The notes: generated by a model not told the origin, from the letters alone. A stretch of DNA of 64,000 bases from JABMMZ01 sp044341025 (GCA_044341025.1 JBIISM010000003.1:220554-284553); one strand, 5' to 3'. Shown: positions 1-9,533, counted from the stretch's first letter. A program made the numbers and translations.

Positions 1-1
1 A

Positions 2-358
2 ATTGCAGGATTAATCACAGCTATTACTGGCTTGGGTGGTGGCGTTATTTTAATTCCATATTTTAACAAAGTTCTGAAGCTTCCCATTAAATTTTCAACT
101 GGCTTATCATTAACCGTAATACCTATTATTGCGCTTCCATTATTGATCTTTTATATGCTAAATAAACCTGAAATGGAGTTGTTTAAGGGCCTTCAAACTG
201 GTCACATACTATGGCCAACTGTCTTTCCTATGATTGTTGCTGCTGCAATAGCTTCGCCCTATGGAATAAAGACAGCACAGAAAATGAGCTCAAATACCTT
301 GCTTATTATTTTCTTAATTTTTATAAGCGTTAATATGACCAAAATTCTATTCTTTTAA
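2..358 (+). CDS. TauE/SafE family membrane permease, C-terminal part
   Basis: This is the 3' end of a gene that begins before the window; the frame is open from base 2. The visible 118 residues begin with a Gly-rich motif of the form GLGGGxILIP, followed by three to four hydrophobic helices. That arrangement is the hallmark of the second half of TauE/SafE (DUF81) permeases, which are thought to export sulfite, sulfoacetate or other organosulfur anions across the inner membrane. An in-frame TTG lies at base 32, but the reading frame and the motif continue upstream of it, so it is not the true start. Substrate is unknown. A small secreted protein follows 4 bp later and is probably co-transcribed. 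Confidence 0.75.
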   Translation: MAGLITAITGLGGGVILIPYFNKVLKLPIKFSTGLSLTVIPIIALPLLIFYMLNKPEMELFKGLQTGHILWPTVFPMIVAAAIASPYGIKTAQKMSSNTLLIIFLIFISVNMTKILFF

Positions 359-362
359 ATCA

Positions 363-758
363 ATGAAACTACATACTTTTATAATTTTAAGTTTGGCTTT
401 TCTAAGCTTTACTACTTTTGATCAAGATAAAATCAAAATTCAAATCATTAAACCGGTTGAAAAATGGGTGTACGAACCATTGGATACCATTTGGATTGAA
501 GCTGATGTCCGCTCCAGTGAGCAACTGCACAATATTTCAATAGAAGTATTAAATCTAAATGACAATATTGTTTTATACAATAAAAACATTCATACACACG
601 CAAATGCTGCCCACGTGAAAGAATTTTTTATCAATCCCTTATTGGAGAAAAAAGGCCTGACGCTTACCATCAAAACAAACGACCATGATGGTAATATTAC
701 AGCGAGTCAAAAGGTGAATTTTAGCACTGCAGTAAGAAAAAAGAAAGCCAATAAATAG
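363..758 (+). CDS. small secreted protein, function unknown
   Basis: A 131-residue protein with an N-terminal signal peptide of about 19 residues (MKLHTFIILSLAFLSF) and no lipobox cysteine, so probably periplasmic. The body alternates hydrophobic and polar residues in short strands, consistent with a small Ig-like beta-sandwich, and it ends in a Lys-rich tail. It resembles small Ig-like proteins common in Bacteroidota, but I cannot name a family. It starts 4 bp after the permease and ends exactly where the convergent OstA-like gene ends, with no spacer between the two stop codons. Confidence 0.7.
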   Translation: MKLHTFIILSLAFLSFTTFDQDKIKIQIIKPVEKWVYEPLDTIWIEADVRSSEQLHNISIEVLNLNDNIVLYNKNIHTHANAAHVKEFFINPLLEKKGLTLTIKTNDHDGNITASQKVNFSTAVRKKKANK

Positions 759-2333
759 TTATTTTTTCTTCTTTTGGGGTTTTGGCGGCTTTGGCGTTTC
801 TTTTTTAATTTCAGAATAAGAAACGGTCCTTTTGTCTTTCCTCCTTAGAAAATCCTCCACTAATGGTTGTTCATTCGTGCGCCATCTCATACCAGCTAAA
901 AACTTTTCTTCCGCTGGAAAGTCTTTAATTGGATACATTTTGCCATCTGGTTGAGAATAAAATTTAATGCTCTTCACTTTTGATGAATCAAATCCTATAT
1001 TCATTTTTCCACAGCTAACCTTATTTACACCTGTATATTCAGCAGTATCAGTTTCATTGTTTCTAATGTAATAGATACTTTCGGCATTGCCCTCAACCAA
1101 AACAGAGCTCAACTTATTGTCCGAAAATTGATTGACCATTTTTTTGCCGGCAATTTGGTTAAACGCTTCTTCATTAATTTCAGAAGCTAAAAACGAATTT
1201 CCAAATACATTCAGTGTTTTTATCGAACCATTTCTAATATAGATGCGCACCGTATCGCCTGTTATCTGATTTTTACCGCTCCATAAAATAGGGGCATGGT
1301 ACAAATGTATACTCGAGTCTTTGAAGTTATAAATCAATGAGTCGCAACGGCCTTTAAAGTCCTTTTGAGAGATTGATGTATGGTGAAAAGCCCTTAAATA
1401 TCTATTGCTTGTATCGTTGCTAAAATAAAGTGAATCGGCCATTAGATAAAAGGTGTCCTCGGGGTCAGATTTAACGGCCAAAGGCATACCAGAAATAATA
1501 CTCAATTTTAGTTTTTGAAAATACTGTCCATATTGGCCAAATACTTCAAATCTTTCGGTGCTATCGTATAAGTGAATGTTTCCAATACCTATGCCTTTTC
1601 CAATCTTCTTGTCGTAAATTAAACTGTCGGCAGAAATATAATTCGAATCATTAATTATTGTTGCTCCTTTACTAAATTGAGCCTTCTCTGTTTTGGTGTT
1701 ATACCAACCATAATTACACAAAATAGTATTCTCATTGCTAATAATTTTTGTAGGACCAAAAAAATATGCAGTTTTAGATGTTGAATAATAGTCTAAAGTA
1801 TCAGATTCCATAGTGTAATCAGGGCTTTTGAGCACAACATTGTCTTTAAAATTAAATGAATTACTTCTCCTGTTGTAATGCCCTCTTTTGCTTTTCAGTC
1901 TCGTATTTTCATTTAAAATATCTGCACCATTCATATAATATCCAACTTGATTTTGAATATTATAATTAATTGAAGTTGTAAGCAAAGTCATTTGCTGATC
2001 CTTTAAAATGACGTTCTTCCCTGTAACCTTAGCGATTTTACTTGCTTCGTCATAGTTGAGATAATCGCCTCCAGAAAGCGTAAAAGTATCGGCTTGATAG
2101 ATAAAAATATTTCCAAAACCTTCAATTACACCATCATCTATTTTGCGAATGGCGCTATCACATTGAATGGTAACCCCATTGTGTCTAATAACGACACCTT
2201 TGACTATGTATAGGTAATTTTTTACTTGGTTTCCATACATCCGTTCTCCGCCTAAAATTTCAACTTTAGTTTGGCTAAATAATGAAATTTGGGCTGACAA
2301 TACTATTAATATTAAAAGTTTATACTTTTTCAA
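759..2333 (-). CDS. OstA/LptA-like periplasmic protein
   Basis: A 524-residue protein with a signal peptide (MKKYKLLILIVLSAQISLFSQ) followed by repeated short beta-strand units of the type 'GDxLxYD...AxxxGxVxxxD', the pattern of the OstA/LptA/LptD N-terminal (beta-jellyroll) superfamily. Proteins of this superfamily bind LPS and build the periplasmic bridge carrying it to the outer membrane. By homology this one probably takes part in LPS or other lipid transport; its exact role in Bacteroidota is not established. The C-terminus is Pro/Lys-rich and probably disordered. The chosen start is a TTG directly before the signal peptide. It is divergent from tilS with a 57-bp gap. Confidence 0.75.
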   Translation of the reverse strand: MKKYKLLILIVLSAQISLFSQTKVEILGGERMYGNQVKNYLYIVKGVVIRHNGVTIQCDSAIRKIDDGVIEGFGNIFIYQADTFTLSGGDYLNYDEASKIAKVTGKNVILKDQQMTLLTTSINYNIQNQVGYYMNGADILNENTRLKSKRGHYNRRSNSFNFKDNVVLKSPDYTMESDTLDYYSTSKTAYFFGPTKIISNENTILCNYGWYNTKTEKAQFSKGATIINDSNYISADSLIYDKKIGKGIGIGNIHLYDSTERFEVFGQYGQYFQKLKLSIISGMPLAVKSDPEDTFYLMADSLYFSNDTSNRYLRAFHHTSISQKDFKGRCDSLIYNFKDSSIHLYHAPILWSGKNQITGDTVRIYIRNGSIKTLNVFGNSFLASEINEEAFNQIAGKKMVNQFSDNKLSSVLVEGNAESIYYIRNNETDTAEYTGVNKVSCGKMNIGFDSSKVKSIKFYSQPDGKMYPIKDFPAEEKFLAGMRWRTNEQPLVEDFLRRKDKRTVSYSEIKKETPKPPKPQKKKK

Positions 2334-2368
2334 AGTTTAAGCAATAATCGGAATAAAAATCTATTTCT

Positions 2369-2376
2369 TACCTTTG
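2369..2376 (+). promoter_or_regulatory. -7 promoter box of tilS
   Basis: TACCTTTG matches the Bacteroidota -7 consensus TAnnTTTG. It lies 14 nt upstream of the tilS ATG, giving a predicted 5' leader of about 10 nt. Confidence 0.65.
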
Positions 2377-2390
2377 TCAAAATTAGTGCC

Positions 2391-3719
2391 ATGCTTTCGG
2401 ATTTTGAAAACTACATCCAAGAAAATCAACTCTTTTCAAAAGAAGACAAGCTTTTGCTCGCTATGAGCGGAGGCCAGGACAGTGTATTTTTGTTCCATTT
2501 ATTGTTAAAAAGTGGGTATACGTTTTCAGTGGCACATTGTAATTTCCAACTTAGAGGAACGGAAAGTGATTTAGATGAGCAGTTTGTCAAGAATCTTTGT
2601 GAGCAGCATAAAATTGTTTGTCATATCAAGTTGTTTGACACAAAAGATGAAGCCAAAAAATTAAAACTAGGCACACAAGAAATAGCAAGAAAACTAAGGT
2701 ATGATTGGTTTGATAAACTTAGAATTAGCGAAAATTATAGGTATGTGCTAACAGCCCACCATCTATCTGATAACACAGAAACCATGTTAATCAATATGAT
2801 GCGCTCTACTGGTATTTCTGGCTTGCATGGCATCCAAAATAAAAATGGATACCTTATTCGCCCTCTTCTTTATATCAGTAGATCTGAAATTCTTTCACGC
2901 ATTCAAGCGCAAGAAATTGAATTTAGACACGACCAAAGCAATGACGGCGACAGCTATCTGAGAAATAAAATTAGACACCATATTGTACCTGAATTTGAGA
3001 AAATTGAGCCAAATATTGATGAAGTATTTTACAATGTTTCTAGCCATATCAATGAATTTGAAAAACTATCTGAAAACATATTAAATAATTTATGGGGATC
3101 TAATGTAACGCTCAGCAATGGTGCATTCTGCATTCCTGATTCCATATTTGAAAATATTATTCAACCCAATATCTTGCTTTACTATTGTTTGAAAAAATAT
3201 GGATTCAATGCTGTAAGTTTAAAACCATTTGAGAAAATTGATTCTATCGTTTTGGGCTCAGTAATTTACTCAAATGATTGGCAAATTACCAGAGAACGAG
3301 GTGGTTTTGATCTTAGAAAAAAAGCGTATTTTGATTCCTATTCTCAAATAATTAACTCCTTTTTGGACAGCGCTAGCTTTCAAGAAATTGATATAAACTT
3401 CAAAGTTATACCAAAAAATGAGGTTGATTTTAGCCAGGAAAATACACTGTTTTTTGACTTAACGAAGTGCCTGTTTCCTTTGCTGATAAGAACTTGGGAA
3501 GCCGCGGATAAAATGCAACCTCTTGGATTAAGTGGCCATAAAAAAATTAGTGATATTTTAACAGATAAAAAAATCAATACAAGCGAGAGGAAATCTCAAT
3601 TGGTGTTATTAGATGCAAACAAATCTATTATAGCTCTATTGCCAAGCACCTGTAGCGAAGCACACAAAATTAGTCAGGAAACCACGCAGGCTTTGGCAAT
3701 TTATTTAAAATACCATTAA
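2391..3719 (+). CDS. tilS: tRNA(Ile)-lysidine synthase TilS
   Basis: 442 residues. TilS uses ATP and lysine to modify C34 of tRNA-Ile(CAU) to lysidine, so that the tRNA reads AUA and is charged with isoleucine. The PP-loop ATP-binding motif SGGQDS is at residues 26-31, near the N-terminus as usual. The downstream family motif AHHLSDNTETMLINMMR is also clear, and the C-terminal part fits the TilS substrate-binding domain. The length is normal for the long TilS type. It has its own -7 box and a short leader. The stop codon overlaps the -7 box of the next gene. An essential gene in most bacteria. Confidence 0.93.
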   Translation: MLSDFENYIQENQLFSKEDKLLLAMSGGQDSVFLFHLLLKSGYTFSVAHCNFQLRGTESDLDEQFVKNLCEQHKIVCHIKLFDTKDEAKKLKLGTQEIARKLRYDWFDKLRISENYRYVLTAHHLSDNTETMLINMMRSTGISGLHGIQNKNGYLIRPLLYISRSEILSRIQAQEIEFRHDQSNDGDSYLRNKIRHHIVPEFEKIEPNIDEVFYNVSSHINEFEKLSENILNNLWGSNVTLSNGAFCIPDSIFENIIQPNILLYYCLKKYGFNAVSLKPFEKIDSIVLGSVIYSNDWQITRERGGFDLRKKAYFDSYSQIINSFLDSASFQEIDINFKVIPKNEVDFSQENTLFFDLTKCLFPLLIRTWEAADKMQPLGLSGHKKISDILTDKKINTSERKSQLVLLDANKSIIALLPSTCSEAHKISQETTQALAIYLKYH

Positions 3720-3724
3720 ATTTG
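3717..3724 (+). promoter_or_regulatory. -7 promoter box of the T9SS metalloprotease gene
   Basis: TAAATTTG matches TAnnTTTG and overlaps the tilS stop codon (TAA at 3717-3719). It lies 31 nt upstream of the ATG at 3756. Confidence 0.55.
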
Positions 3725-3755
3725 TATTAAACTTAAACTCAATTATAATCCATAC

Positions 3756-6458
3756 ATGAAAAAAATATTTTTACTATTTTCCATTATTGTACTTCATCTT
3801 GATCTACTAAAATCTGAATGTGTTTTAGTCCCTCTTGGCCTTGAGGCTAGAATTAGTCCTTCTACATTAATTGTTGAAGCAAAAGTCAACGCACAAGTTT
3901 CATATTGGAATGCAGACCGCAGTATGATTTTTACCTCCCATGAATTGCTTTTAAGTAGCGTTTTCAAAGGTTCGGAGCTTCTTAAAGCAAACAAGATTAA
4001 CATCATAACTTTGGGTGGTCAAGTTGGAGATAAAGCGGTTAAGGTTGAACCAGAATTGGAATTAGAATTAGGAGACATAGGTATATTTCTATTGGTTCAA
4101 AAAGATGGAGAATGGGTGTCAGAAAGTGGGCCTCAAGGATATATTAAAATCGACAAGTATACAGGCACTGCAAGTGATATCTTTAATATCTACCCAGCTT
4201 TTTCAATTCAAAATAAAATCAAAAGCATAACCAAACTGCCAAACCTTGATATTAATAGTCTTTTAACAAAAGTTACAATCAACAATAAAAGAGCAACGCC
4301 AAGTGTAAGTTCAATTTCCCCAAAAACCTTATCATCTGGAACCTCAACAGTATTAACCATTAAAGGTTTAAATTTCAAACCAACAATAGACACCAGCAGT
4401 GTGCAATTTAAAAATGCAGACGACGGCGGCGCGAGTTATATAAAGGCCCTAAAAAGAGATTTTATTTCTTGGTCTGATACGATGATTAAGTTAATCGTTA
4501 GAACAAAAGCAGGTACAGGCAAAATAAGATTGGTAATTGCCGGCAATGGCATCACCACATCAACAGACACCTTAAAGGTCTCTTACGCCCATTTAAACGT
4601 TGTAAGTGGCGATTCTATTGGCTATGAAACTCAGCAAATTGGCATGAATAGCAGCAATGGTATCACATGGAAAATGAATCAAAGATTTTATGATTCTGCT
4701 GGCGCAAGGGGCGCATTTATAAGAAGTTTAGAAAGATGGCGCTGTGGTACTTTTATTAATTGGGACACATTAGGGCATTTAAGCCATAGTGCAATTAAAC
4801 CCGATGGTGTAAATATGTGTGCTTGGGATACCTTAAACAACATGCCGAATGGTGTTTTAGCGCAATGTTTTAGCTATTGGTCAGGCTGCTTTAATCCAGG
4901 ACTTAAATGGTTCGTGAATGAATTGGATATTCGTTTTAGAATTAGACCTACAAATACCACCAACTGGACCTATGGCACAACCCAAGCCACAAGCAATCAA
5001 TTTCACTTTGAATCGGTTGCTACCCACGAACTTGGCCATGGTCATCAAATGGGCCATGTGATTAACAGCGCTGTTGTTATGCACTATTCAATTGCAAATG
5101 GTCAAAATAAACCAAATTTAAGCACCGACGATATCAATGCAGGCAACTATGTGGTCAACAAAAGTGGCACTTCTGTATGCGGCAAAAGCATTCATAGCAA
5201 ACTTAATTCTGGCAACTGTGCCATCGTGGCACCTAATGCCAACTTCAGGTTGTCTAAAAACCCTATTTGCAAAAATGACCAAGTTACATTTACAGACTCT
5301 TCAGCAGGAAACATTTCGGCTTACGCATGGGACTTTGGCGCAAATGCAACACCAGCAACAGCTTCCGGAAAAGGACCTCACAATTGTGTTTATTCTGTGG
5401 GAGGAACAAAAACAATAAAATTAACCATAAGCACCATAACTGGTAACCTTGTAAAAAACAAAAACCTAACGGTACAAACTGACAGTAAGATGTATCCTAA
5501 TTTCTCTTATTTGGCTGCGGAAAAAGGGAACATCACATTTACAAATACCGCCAATAACCCTGTCAGCTCTAAATGGTATTTTGGAGATGGTGATTCATCA
5601 ACTAACAATAATCCTTCACATACCTATTCTCAAGGTGGTACTTATAATGTTAAACTACTTAGCTCAAATACCTGCAATACGCGAGACACCACAATAAGCA
5701 TCAAATTATCTAAGTTAAATTATTATACCAATAAACTATCGGCTTGTATTAATGAGCCTGTTTATTATATCGACTCAAGCGATACGTATGCGGGTAATTG
5801 GGCATGGGTATTTCCGGGTGGTTTTCCTAGCACAGCAAATGGTAAAGGTCCACACAATGTTATATATAATGCCCCAGGCAATAAGAATGCAACTCTAAGT
5901 ATTTCATGCCCAGGAAACAATAATACCAATCAAATTTATACAAAAAATAATATTGTCAATATTGGAAATGACACTTTTACCGAAGCTTCATTTGGCTATA
6001 GTTATTATGCAAATAATAAAGTGGGTTTCATCAACCAATCTAGAGGCAGTAACATGAAATACAAATGGTATTTTGGAGATGGTGATAGCAGCATTGAAAA
6101 AAATCCAATACATCAATACACAAACGCCAATCTAAAAACAGTTAAGTTAATTGCTGACGGAAATTGCGGCAAAAAAGACACAACAATTACCCTTCGCAAT
6201 TTTACTGCAGTCAATCAAAATAATGTTTATTACATGGATTTTTATCCAAATCCAAGCTCAGAATATATTCAAATTCAAAGCAATCTTGCTCAAAAAATCA
6301 ATGTAAAAATTACAGATGTAAGTGGCAAATTGGTCTTAGAAATCGATGTAAAAAATGGCGAAAAAATAGACTTAAATTCGATTTCTTCTGGAACATATTT
6401 GGTTAAAATGACTTGTAATGAGAAGCAAAAAAATCAAGTTTTGCAAATAAATCATTAA
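3756..6458 (+). CDS. secreted metzincin-type zinc protease with TIG, PKD and T9SS type A domains
   Basis: 900 residues. In order: a signal peptide (~1-20); an N-terminal beta-rich domain; an IPT/TIG-like domain (~181-276, with SVSSISPKTLSSGTSTVLTI); a metallopeptidase domain (~277-475); about four PKD or PKD-like modules (~490-815, including two FGDGDSS motifs); and a T9SS type A sorting domain (~825-900, FYPNPSSEYI ... SSGTYLVKM). The zinc motif HELGHGHQMGH at 424-434 fits HExxHxxGxxH exactly, with a Met-turn-like VVMHYS after it, so the enzyme should be an active matrixin-like metzincin. It is expected to cross the outer membrane through T9SS and to be released or anchored at the surface. 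The substrate is unknown. It has its own promoter and appears monocistronic. Confidence 0.85.
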   Translation: MKKIFLLFSIIVLHLDLLKSECVLVPLGLEARISPSTLIVEAKVNAQVSYWNADRSMIFTSHELLLSSVFKGSELLKANKINIITLGGQVGDKAVKVEPELELELGDIGIFLLVQKDGEWVSESGPQGYIKIDKYTGTASDIFNIYPAFSIQNKIKSITKLPNLDINSLLTKVTINNKRATPSVSSISPKTLSSGTSTVLTIKGLNFKPTIDTSSVQFKNADDGGASYIKALKRDFISWSDTMIKLIVRTKAGTGKIRLVIAGNGITTSTDTLKVSYAHLNVVSGDSIGYETQQIGMNSSNGITWKMNQRFYDSAGARGAFIRSLERWRCGTFINWDTLGHLSHSAIKPDGVNMCAWDTLNNMPNGVLAQCFSYWSGCFNPGLKWFVNELDIRFRIRPTNTTNWTYGTTQATSNQFHFESVATHELGHGHQMGHVINSAVVMHYSIANGQNKPNLSTDDINAGNYVVNKSGTSVCGKSIHSKLNSGNCAIVAPNANFRLSKNPICKNDQVTFTDSSAGNISAYAWDFGANATPATASGKGPHNCVYSVGGTKTIKLTISTITGNLVKNKNLTVQTDSKMYPNFSYLAAEKGNITFTNTANNPVSSKWYFGDGDSSTNNNPSHTYSQGGTYNVKLLSSNTCNTRDTTISIKLSKLNYYTNKLSACINEPVYYIDSSDTYAGNWAWVFPGGFPSTANGKGPHNVIYNAPGNKNATLSISCPGNNNTNQIYTKNNIVNIGNDTFTEASFGYSYYANNKVGFINQSRGSNMKYKWYFGDGDSSIEKNPIHQYTNANLKTVKLIADGNCGKKDTTITLRNFTAVNQNNVYYMDFYPNPSSEYIQIQSNLAQKINVKITDVSGKLVLEIDVKNGEKIDLNSISSGTYLVKMTCNEKQKNQVLQINH

Positions 6459-6546
6459 ATATTTTGATTTATACAATTTTATATTACTGTAAATCAGGTT
6501 GTTATAAAATTAACAAAAAAAGTAAACAATAATTACTTAAAAAATA

Positions 6547-6554
6547 TACTTTTG
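6547..6554 (+). promoter_or_regulatory. -7 promoter box of the DUF2795-like gene
   Basis: TACTTTTG (TAnnTTTG) lies 18 nt upstream of the ATG at 6573. Confidence 0.6.
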
Positions 6555-6572
6555 CAAAAATAGATTTTTAAA

Positions 6573-6794
6573 ATGTATTGGACCTTAGAATTAGTATCTT
6601 ATTTAGATGATGCGCCATGGCCTGCAACCAAAGATGAGTTGATAGACTATGCTATTCGTTCTGGAGCACCAATGGAAGTTGTAGAAAACTTACAGGAGCT
6701 TGAAGACGATGGAGAACCATACGAAAGTATTGAGGAAATATGGGGTGATTATCCCACAGATGATGACTACTTCTTTCACGAAGACGAGCATTAA
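6573..6794 (+). CDS. small acidic DUF2795-like protein
   Basis: 73 residues, strongly acidic at the C-terminus (DDDYFFHEDEH). It begins MYWTLELVSYLDDAPWPATK and contains IDYAIRSGAPMEVVENLQEL, which I recognise as a small protein conserved almost without change across Bacteroidota and usually annotated DUF2795. The function is unknown. High conservation, a dedicated promoter and small size suggest an abundant housekeeping protein, but that is inference. It ends 1 bp before the end of the convergent gene at 6796. Confidence 0.85.
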   Translation: MYWTLELVSYLDDAPWPATKDELIDYAIRSGAPMEVVENLQELEDDGEPYESIEEIWGDYPTDDDYFFHEDEH

Positions 6795-6795
6795 T

Positions 6796-8031
6796 CTATC
6801 CAAAAAATGCTTTTTGACGCTTGGTCTTAACTTCAATTAAGGGCTCAGTAGTCACAATTAGTTTCTCGATTGGTACAATTGGGTTGGATATTGATTGATT
6901 AAAGAAATCATCTAACTTTAAATTATTCTCCTTTAATTGTATATTTTGAAATTGGTATAAATACTTCTTTTTATTATTAAATGAAGTGTTTAGATATAAG
7001 CCTATTACACCTTCAATTTTGCTTAATTCCAAAACACCTGAATCCAATAAAATTGAGATGTTACTTTTTTGTTGAACCAAATCAGCGTGTTCACCTAATT
7101 CTGCAAAGTCTATAAACCCTTGCTTTTGAATTTGACCAATTATACTATTGTTCGCTAAACTTCCGCTGTCTATATTTAAATTGAAATTGAAGTTTTTGCT
7201 AAAAAGAAAGTTAGAGACGATTTTTTGTTTTGAATTTAACCGTTTGAAGTTTATCTGCTCTGTATAATATCCTTTAAACTCCACATTCATAATTTCAATG
7301 TCTTTTTTAACACATGAAATTAAACCCTTTAAAGCTTTTATAGGATCTAAAGATTCTGAAGTCCAATTTTTAAAGAAGTAAGCTTCAATATTTAAATGTT
7401 GGAAAATATTGCCGTATTGTTTCCAAAGTTGGTAGTTTAAAAACAATATGATTTGGCGCTTGTTTGAAAAACTAAACTGGTTAAACGCATGCCAATCCAA
7501 TATTGAATAAAAAAGTACTTCCAGAGAGTTATAGCCTTTAAAATCTTCAAGCCATTGATCAAATATTACTTTCAATTCATCTGGGCAAGAGGCTGATTCG
7601 GGAGCCTGATTGGTAAACAAATCAAAACTGTTTGATAATTCAAGTTCTTCATTAAATAAAATGCATTCGTAAATCGAAGAAGGGGTTTGAATTGTGTGTA
7701 AATGGAAATTTTCAATTGAACGGAAATATTGTTCTGTCTCCTTTTTTATAAGGATATTTCTACTCAGTTTTGTCTCCAAATATTCAGGAATCAACAATGC
7801 ATCAATGTTTGTGTTCACCAAACACGCATAGTATGCAGACTTACTTTTAAAACTCTTCTCTAAAAAAGTTTTTTTACGCGTTTCGTTTAAGGGAATATTT
7901 TTATATAAACTTGAAATAGCCTCAAGTTCTTCGTTAACCAAATGTATTTCATTGGTAAACATTTTGTTTAGTTGCTCAAAAATTAGGTGATCCCTCATGG
8001 CGATAGTGGCACAAAATTCGTCTACTTGCAC
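6796..8031 (-). CDS. hypothetical protein, 411 residues
   Basis: I do not recognise this protein. It has no signal peptide or membrane segment and looks cytoplasmic. It is mainly alpha-helical and rich in Asn, Phe and Leu. Around residues 175-215 there is an aromatic stretch (ILDWHAFNQFSFSNKRQIIL, LNYQLWKQYGNIF). The segment around 300-350 (IGQIQKQGFIDFAELGEHAD, then VLELSKIEGVIGLYLN) could be a winged-helix-like module. The GTG at 8031 opens the frame, but an in-frame ATG at 7998 (MRDHLIFEQLNKMF) is an equally good start. I found no clear TAnnTTTG box upstream. It stands alone between a 322-bp gap and a convergent gene. Confidence 0.65.
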   Translation of the reverse strand: MQVDEFCATIAMRDHLIFEQLNKMFTNEIHLVNEELEAISSLYKNIPLNETRKKTFLEKSFKSKSAYYACLVNTNIDALLIPEYLETKLSRNILIKKETEQYFRSIENFHLHTIQTPSSIYECILFNEELELSNSFDLFTNQAPESASCPDELKVIFDQWLEDFKGYNSLEVLFYSILDWHAFNQFSFSNKRQIILFLNYQLWKQYGNIFQHLNIEAYFFKNWTSESLDPIKALKGLISCVKKDIEIMNVEFKGYYTEQINFKRLNSKQKIVSNFLFSKNFNFNLNIDSGSLANNSIIGQIQKQGFIDFAELGEHADLVQQKSNISILLDSGVLELSKIEGVIGLYLNTSFNNKKKYLYQFQNIQLKENNLKLDDFFNQSISNPIVPIEKLIVTTEPLIEVKTKRQKAFFG

Positions 8032-8353
8032 CTAATTTCATTTCTTTAATCTTAAGGTATGCCCTGTAAATTATTAACAAATTTGATGACTATATTGTAT
8101 AAATATAATTAAACCTACATATGCTTATATAATTAGGTGTACAATATATTAATCAACTTGAAAAGCTAGGGAATAACATTCTCATTTTTAGACATTCACG
8201 ATAACACCAATTATGTCTTTAATATTTACAATTAATTATTAAATTTATTCGAGCTGTTGCCTTGCAATGATACAAATACTGTATTAAAGCCATGTATCTT
8301 CAATGGTATAGATAAAGCAAGTAAATGGCTAGCAAAACAAGTTTAAAATTTAT
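8032..8353. other. intergenic stretch, no gene recognised
   Basis: 322 AT-rich bases between two minus-strand genes. I see no open reading frame with recognisable similarity, no tRNA-like structure, no strong terminator hairpin and no clear TAnnTTTG box on the minus strand. It presumably holds the promoter of the 411-residue protein. Confidence 0.5.
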
Positions 8354-9532
8354 TTAAAATAGTTCCACTATTTTTTGTTTGAATGCTAAAATATTGGTTT
8401 TGCTCGTTGCAGAGATAAAAACAACCGGCGCATGTTCTTTGCTAATCCAACTTCTTTCGAATTCAGTGAGAACGGTATCTTCGTTGTTTTCCAAATAGGC
8501 ATCGATTTTATTAAATACCAATAAAGTAGGTTTATCTTTTGCGCCTATTTCAAACAATGTTTGTTTGACCAATGTCATTTGATTTTCAAATTCAGGATTT
8601 GAAATATCAATAACATGAATTAATACATCAGCTTCAATAACCTCAGCTAAAGTGCTTTTAAAGCTCTCAATTAATAATGTTGGCAGTTTTCTAATAAATC
8701 CAACTGTATCACTAAGTAGAATTGGAATATGCCTTCCTTCTGTTCTATGGTCTTCCAACACGATTTTTCGCACTGTTGAATCTAGAGTTGCAAAAAGTTT
8801 GTTTTCAGCCAAAATATCCGCATTGCTTAAAAGATTCATAATGGTGCTTTTGCCAACATTTGTATACCCTACAAGTGCAACCCGTTTTTTATCAAATCGA
8901 TTTTGTCTTTGCACATAATTTTGTTTCTCTATCAATGCCAAGCGATCTTTCAACTTTGTAATATTGCTTCGAATAACCCTTCTGTCCGTTTCTATTTCAG
9001 TTTCACCTGGACCCTTCATTCCTATGCCGCCCTTTTGTTTGGATAAGTGGGTCCACATCTTCGTCAAACGAGGCAACATGTATTGATTTTGAGCCAACTC
9101 TACCTGGGTTTTTGCTTGGGCAGTTTTTGCATTTTTTGAGAAAATATCCAGTATGAGCATGCTTCTATCCAGAATTTTAACCTCTTTAACGACGCGCTCA
9201 ATATTTCTGATCTGTGAAGGACTTAATTCATCGTCAAAAATAACCATATCAGCCCCTTCTACTTTAACCATAGTTTCCAATTCGCTTAATTTGCCTTCCC
9301 CTAAAAATGTTCTAGGATCTGGATACTCTAAATTTTGAGTCACTCTGCCCTTGGTAATTGCTCCCGCAGTGGTCGTTAATGCCTCTAATTCATCTAAATA
9401 CTCCTTGAGGTGATTTTCTTTATCACCCTTGCGATGCACGCCAACTAGAATTGCTTTCTCTGTCTTTACATCGTTATAAAAAAATGCTGGTTTCAATAAA
9501 TATATATTATTTTTGTAATCAACTACAAACAT
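8354..9532 (-). CDS. hflX: GTPase HflX
   Basis: 392 residues. HflX is a ribosome-associated GTPase that splits stalled 70S ribosomes, especially after heat stress. The N-terminal HflX domain contains TAGAITKGRVTQ and the family signature GxGMKGPGETEIETDRR (~169-185). The G domain carries G1 GYTNVGKS (222-229), G3 DTVGF (275-279) and G4 NKID (341-344). The ATG at 9532 lies inside a perfect -7 box (TATGTTTG, 9526-9533), so the true start may be further in. The in-frame TTG at 9496, giving MKPAFFYNDVKTEKAILVGV, fits the usual N-terminus of the family better. Divergent from the gene at 9563 with a 30-bp gap. Confidence 0.9.
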   Translation of the reverse strand: MFVVDYKNNIYLLKPAFFYNDVKTEKAILVGVHRKGDKENHLKEYLDELEALTTTAGAITKGRVTQNLEYPDPRTFLGEGKLSELETMVKVEGADMVIFDDELSPSQIRNIERVVKEVKILDRSMLILDIFSKNAKTAQAKTQVELAQNQYMLPRLTKMWTHLSKQKGGIGMKGPGETEIETDRRVIRSNITKLKDRLALIEKQNYVQRQNRFDKKRVALVGYTNVGKSTIMNLLSNADILAENKLFATLDSTVRKIVLEDHRTEGRHIPILLSDTVGFIRKLPTLLIESFKSTLAEVIEADVLIHVIDISNPEFENQMTLVKQTLFEIGAKDKPTLLVFNKIDAYLENNEDTVLTEFERSWISKEHAPVVFISATSKTNILAFKQKIVELF

Positions 9533-9533
9533 A
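9526..9533 (-). promoter_or_regulatory. possible -7 promoter box of hflX
   Basis: On the minus strand TATGTTTG matches TAnnTTTG exactly. It contains the first ATG of the hflX frame, which argues for a start downstream of it. A chance match cannot be excluded. Confidence 0.35.

Noticed and set aside
6796..8031. Fic-like AMPylation enzyme, because of the aromatic His-containing stretch near residue 185
   Set aside because: The Fic motif HPFxxGNGR is absent and the surrounding residues do not align.
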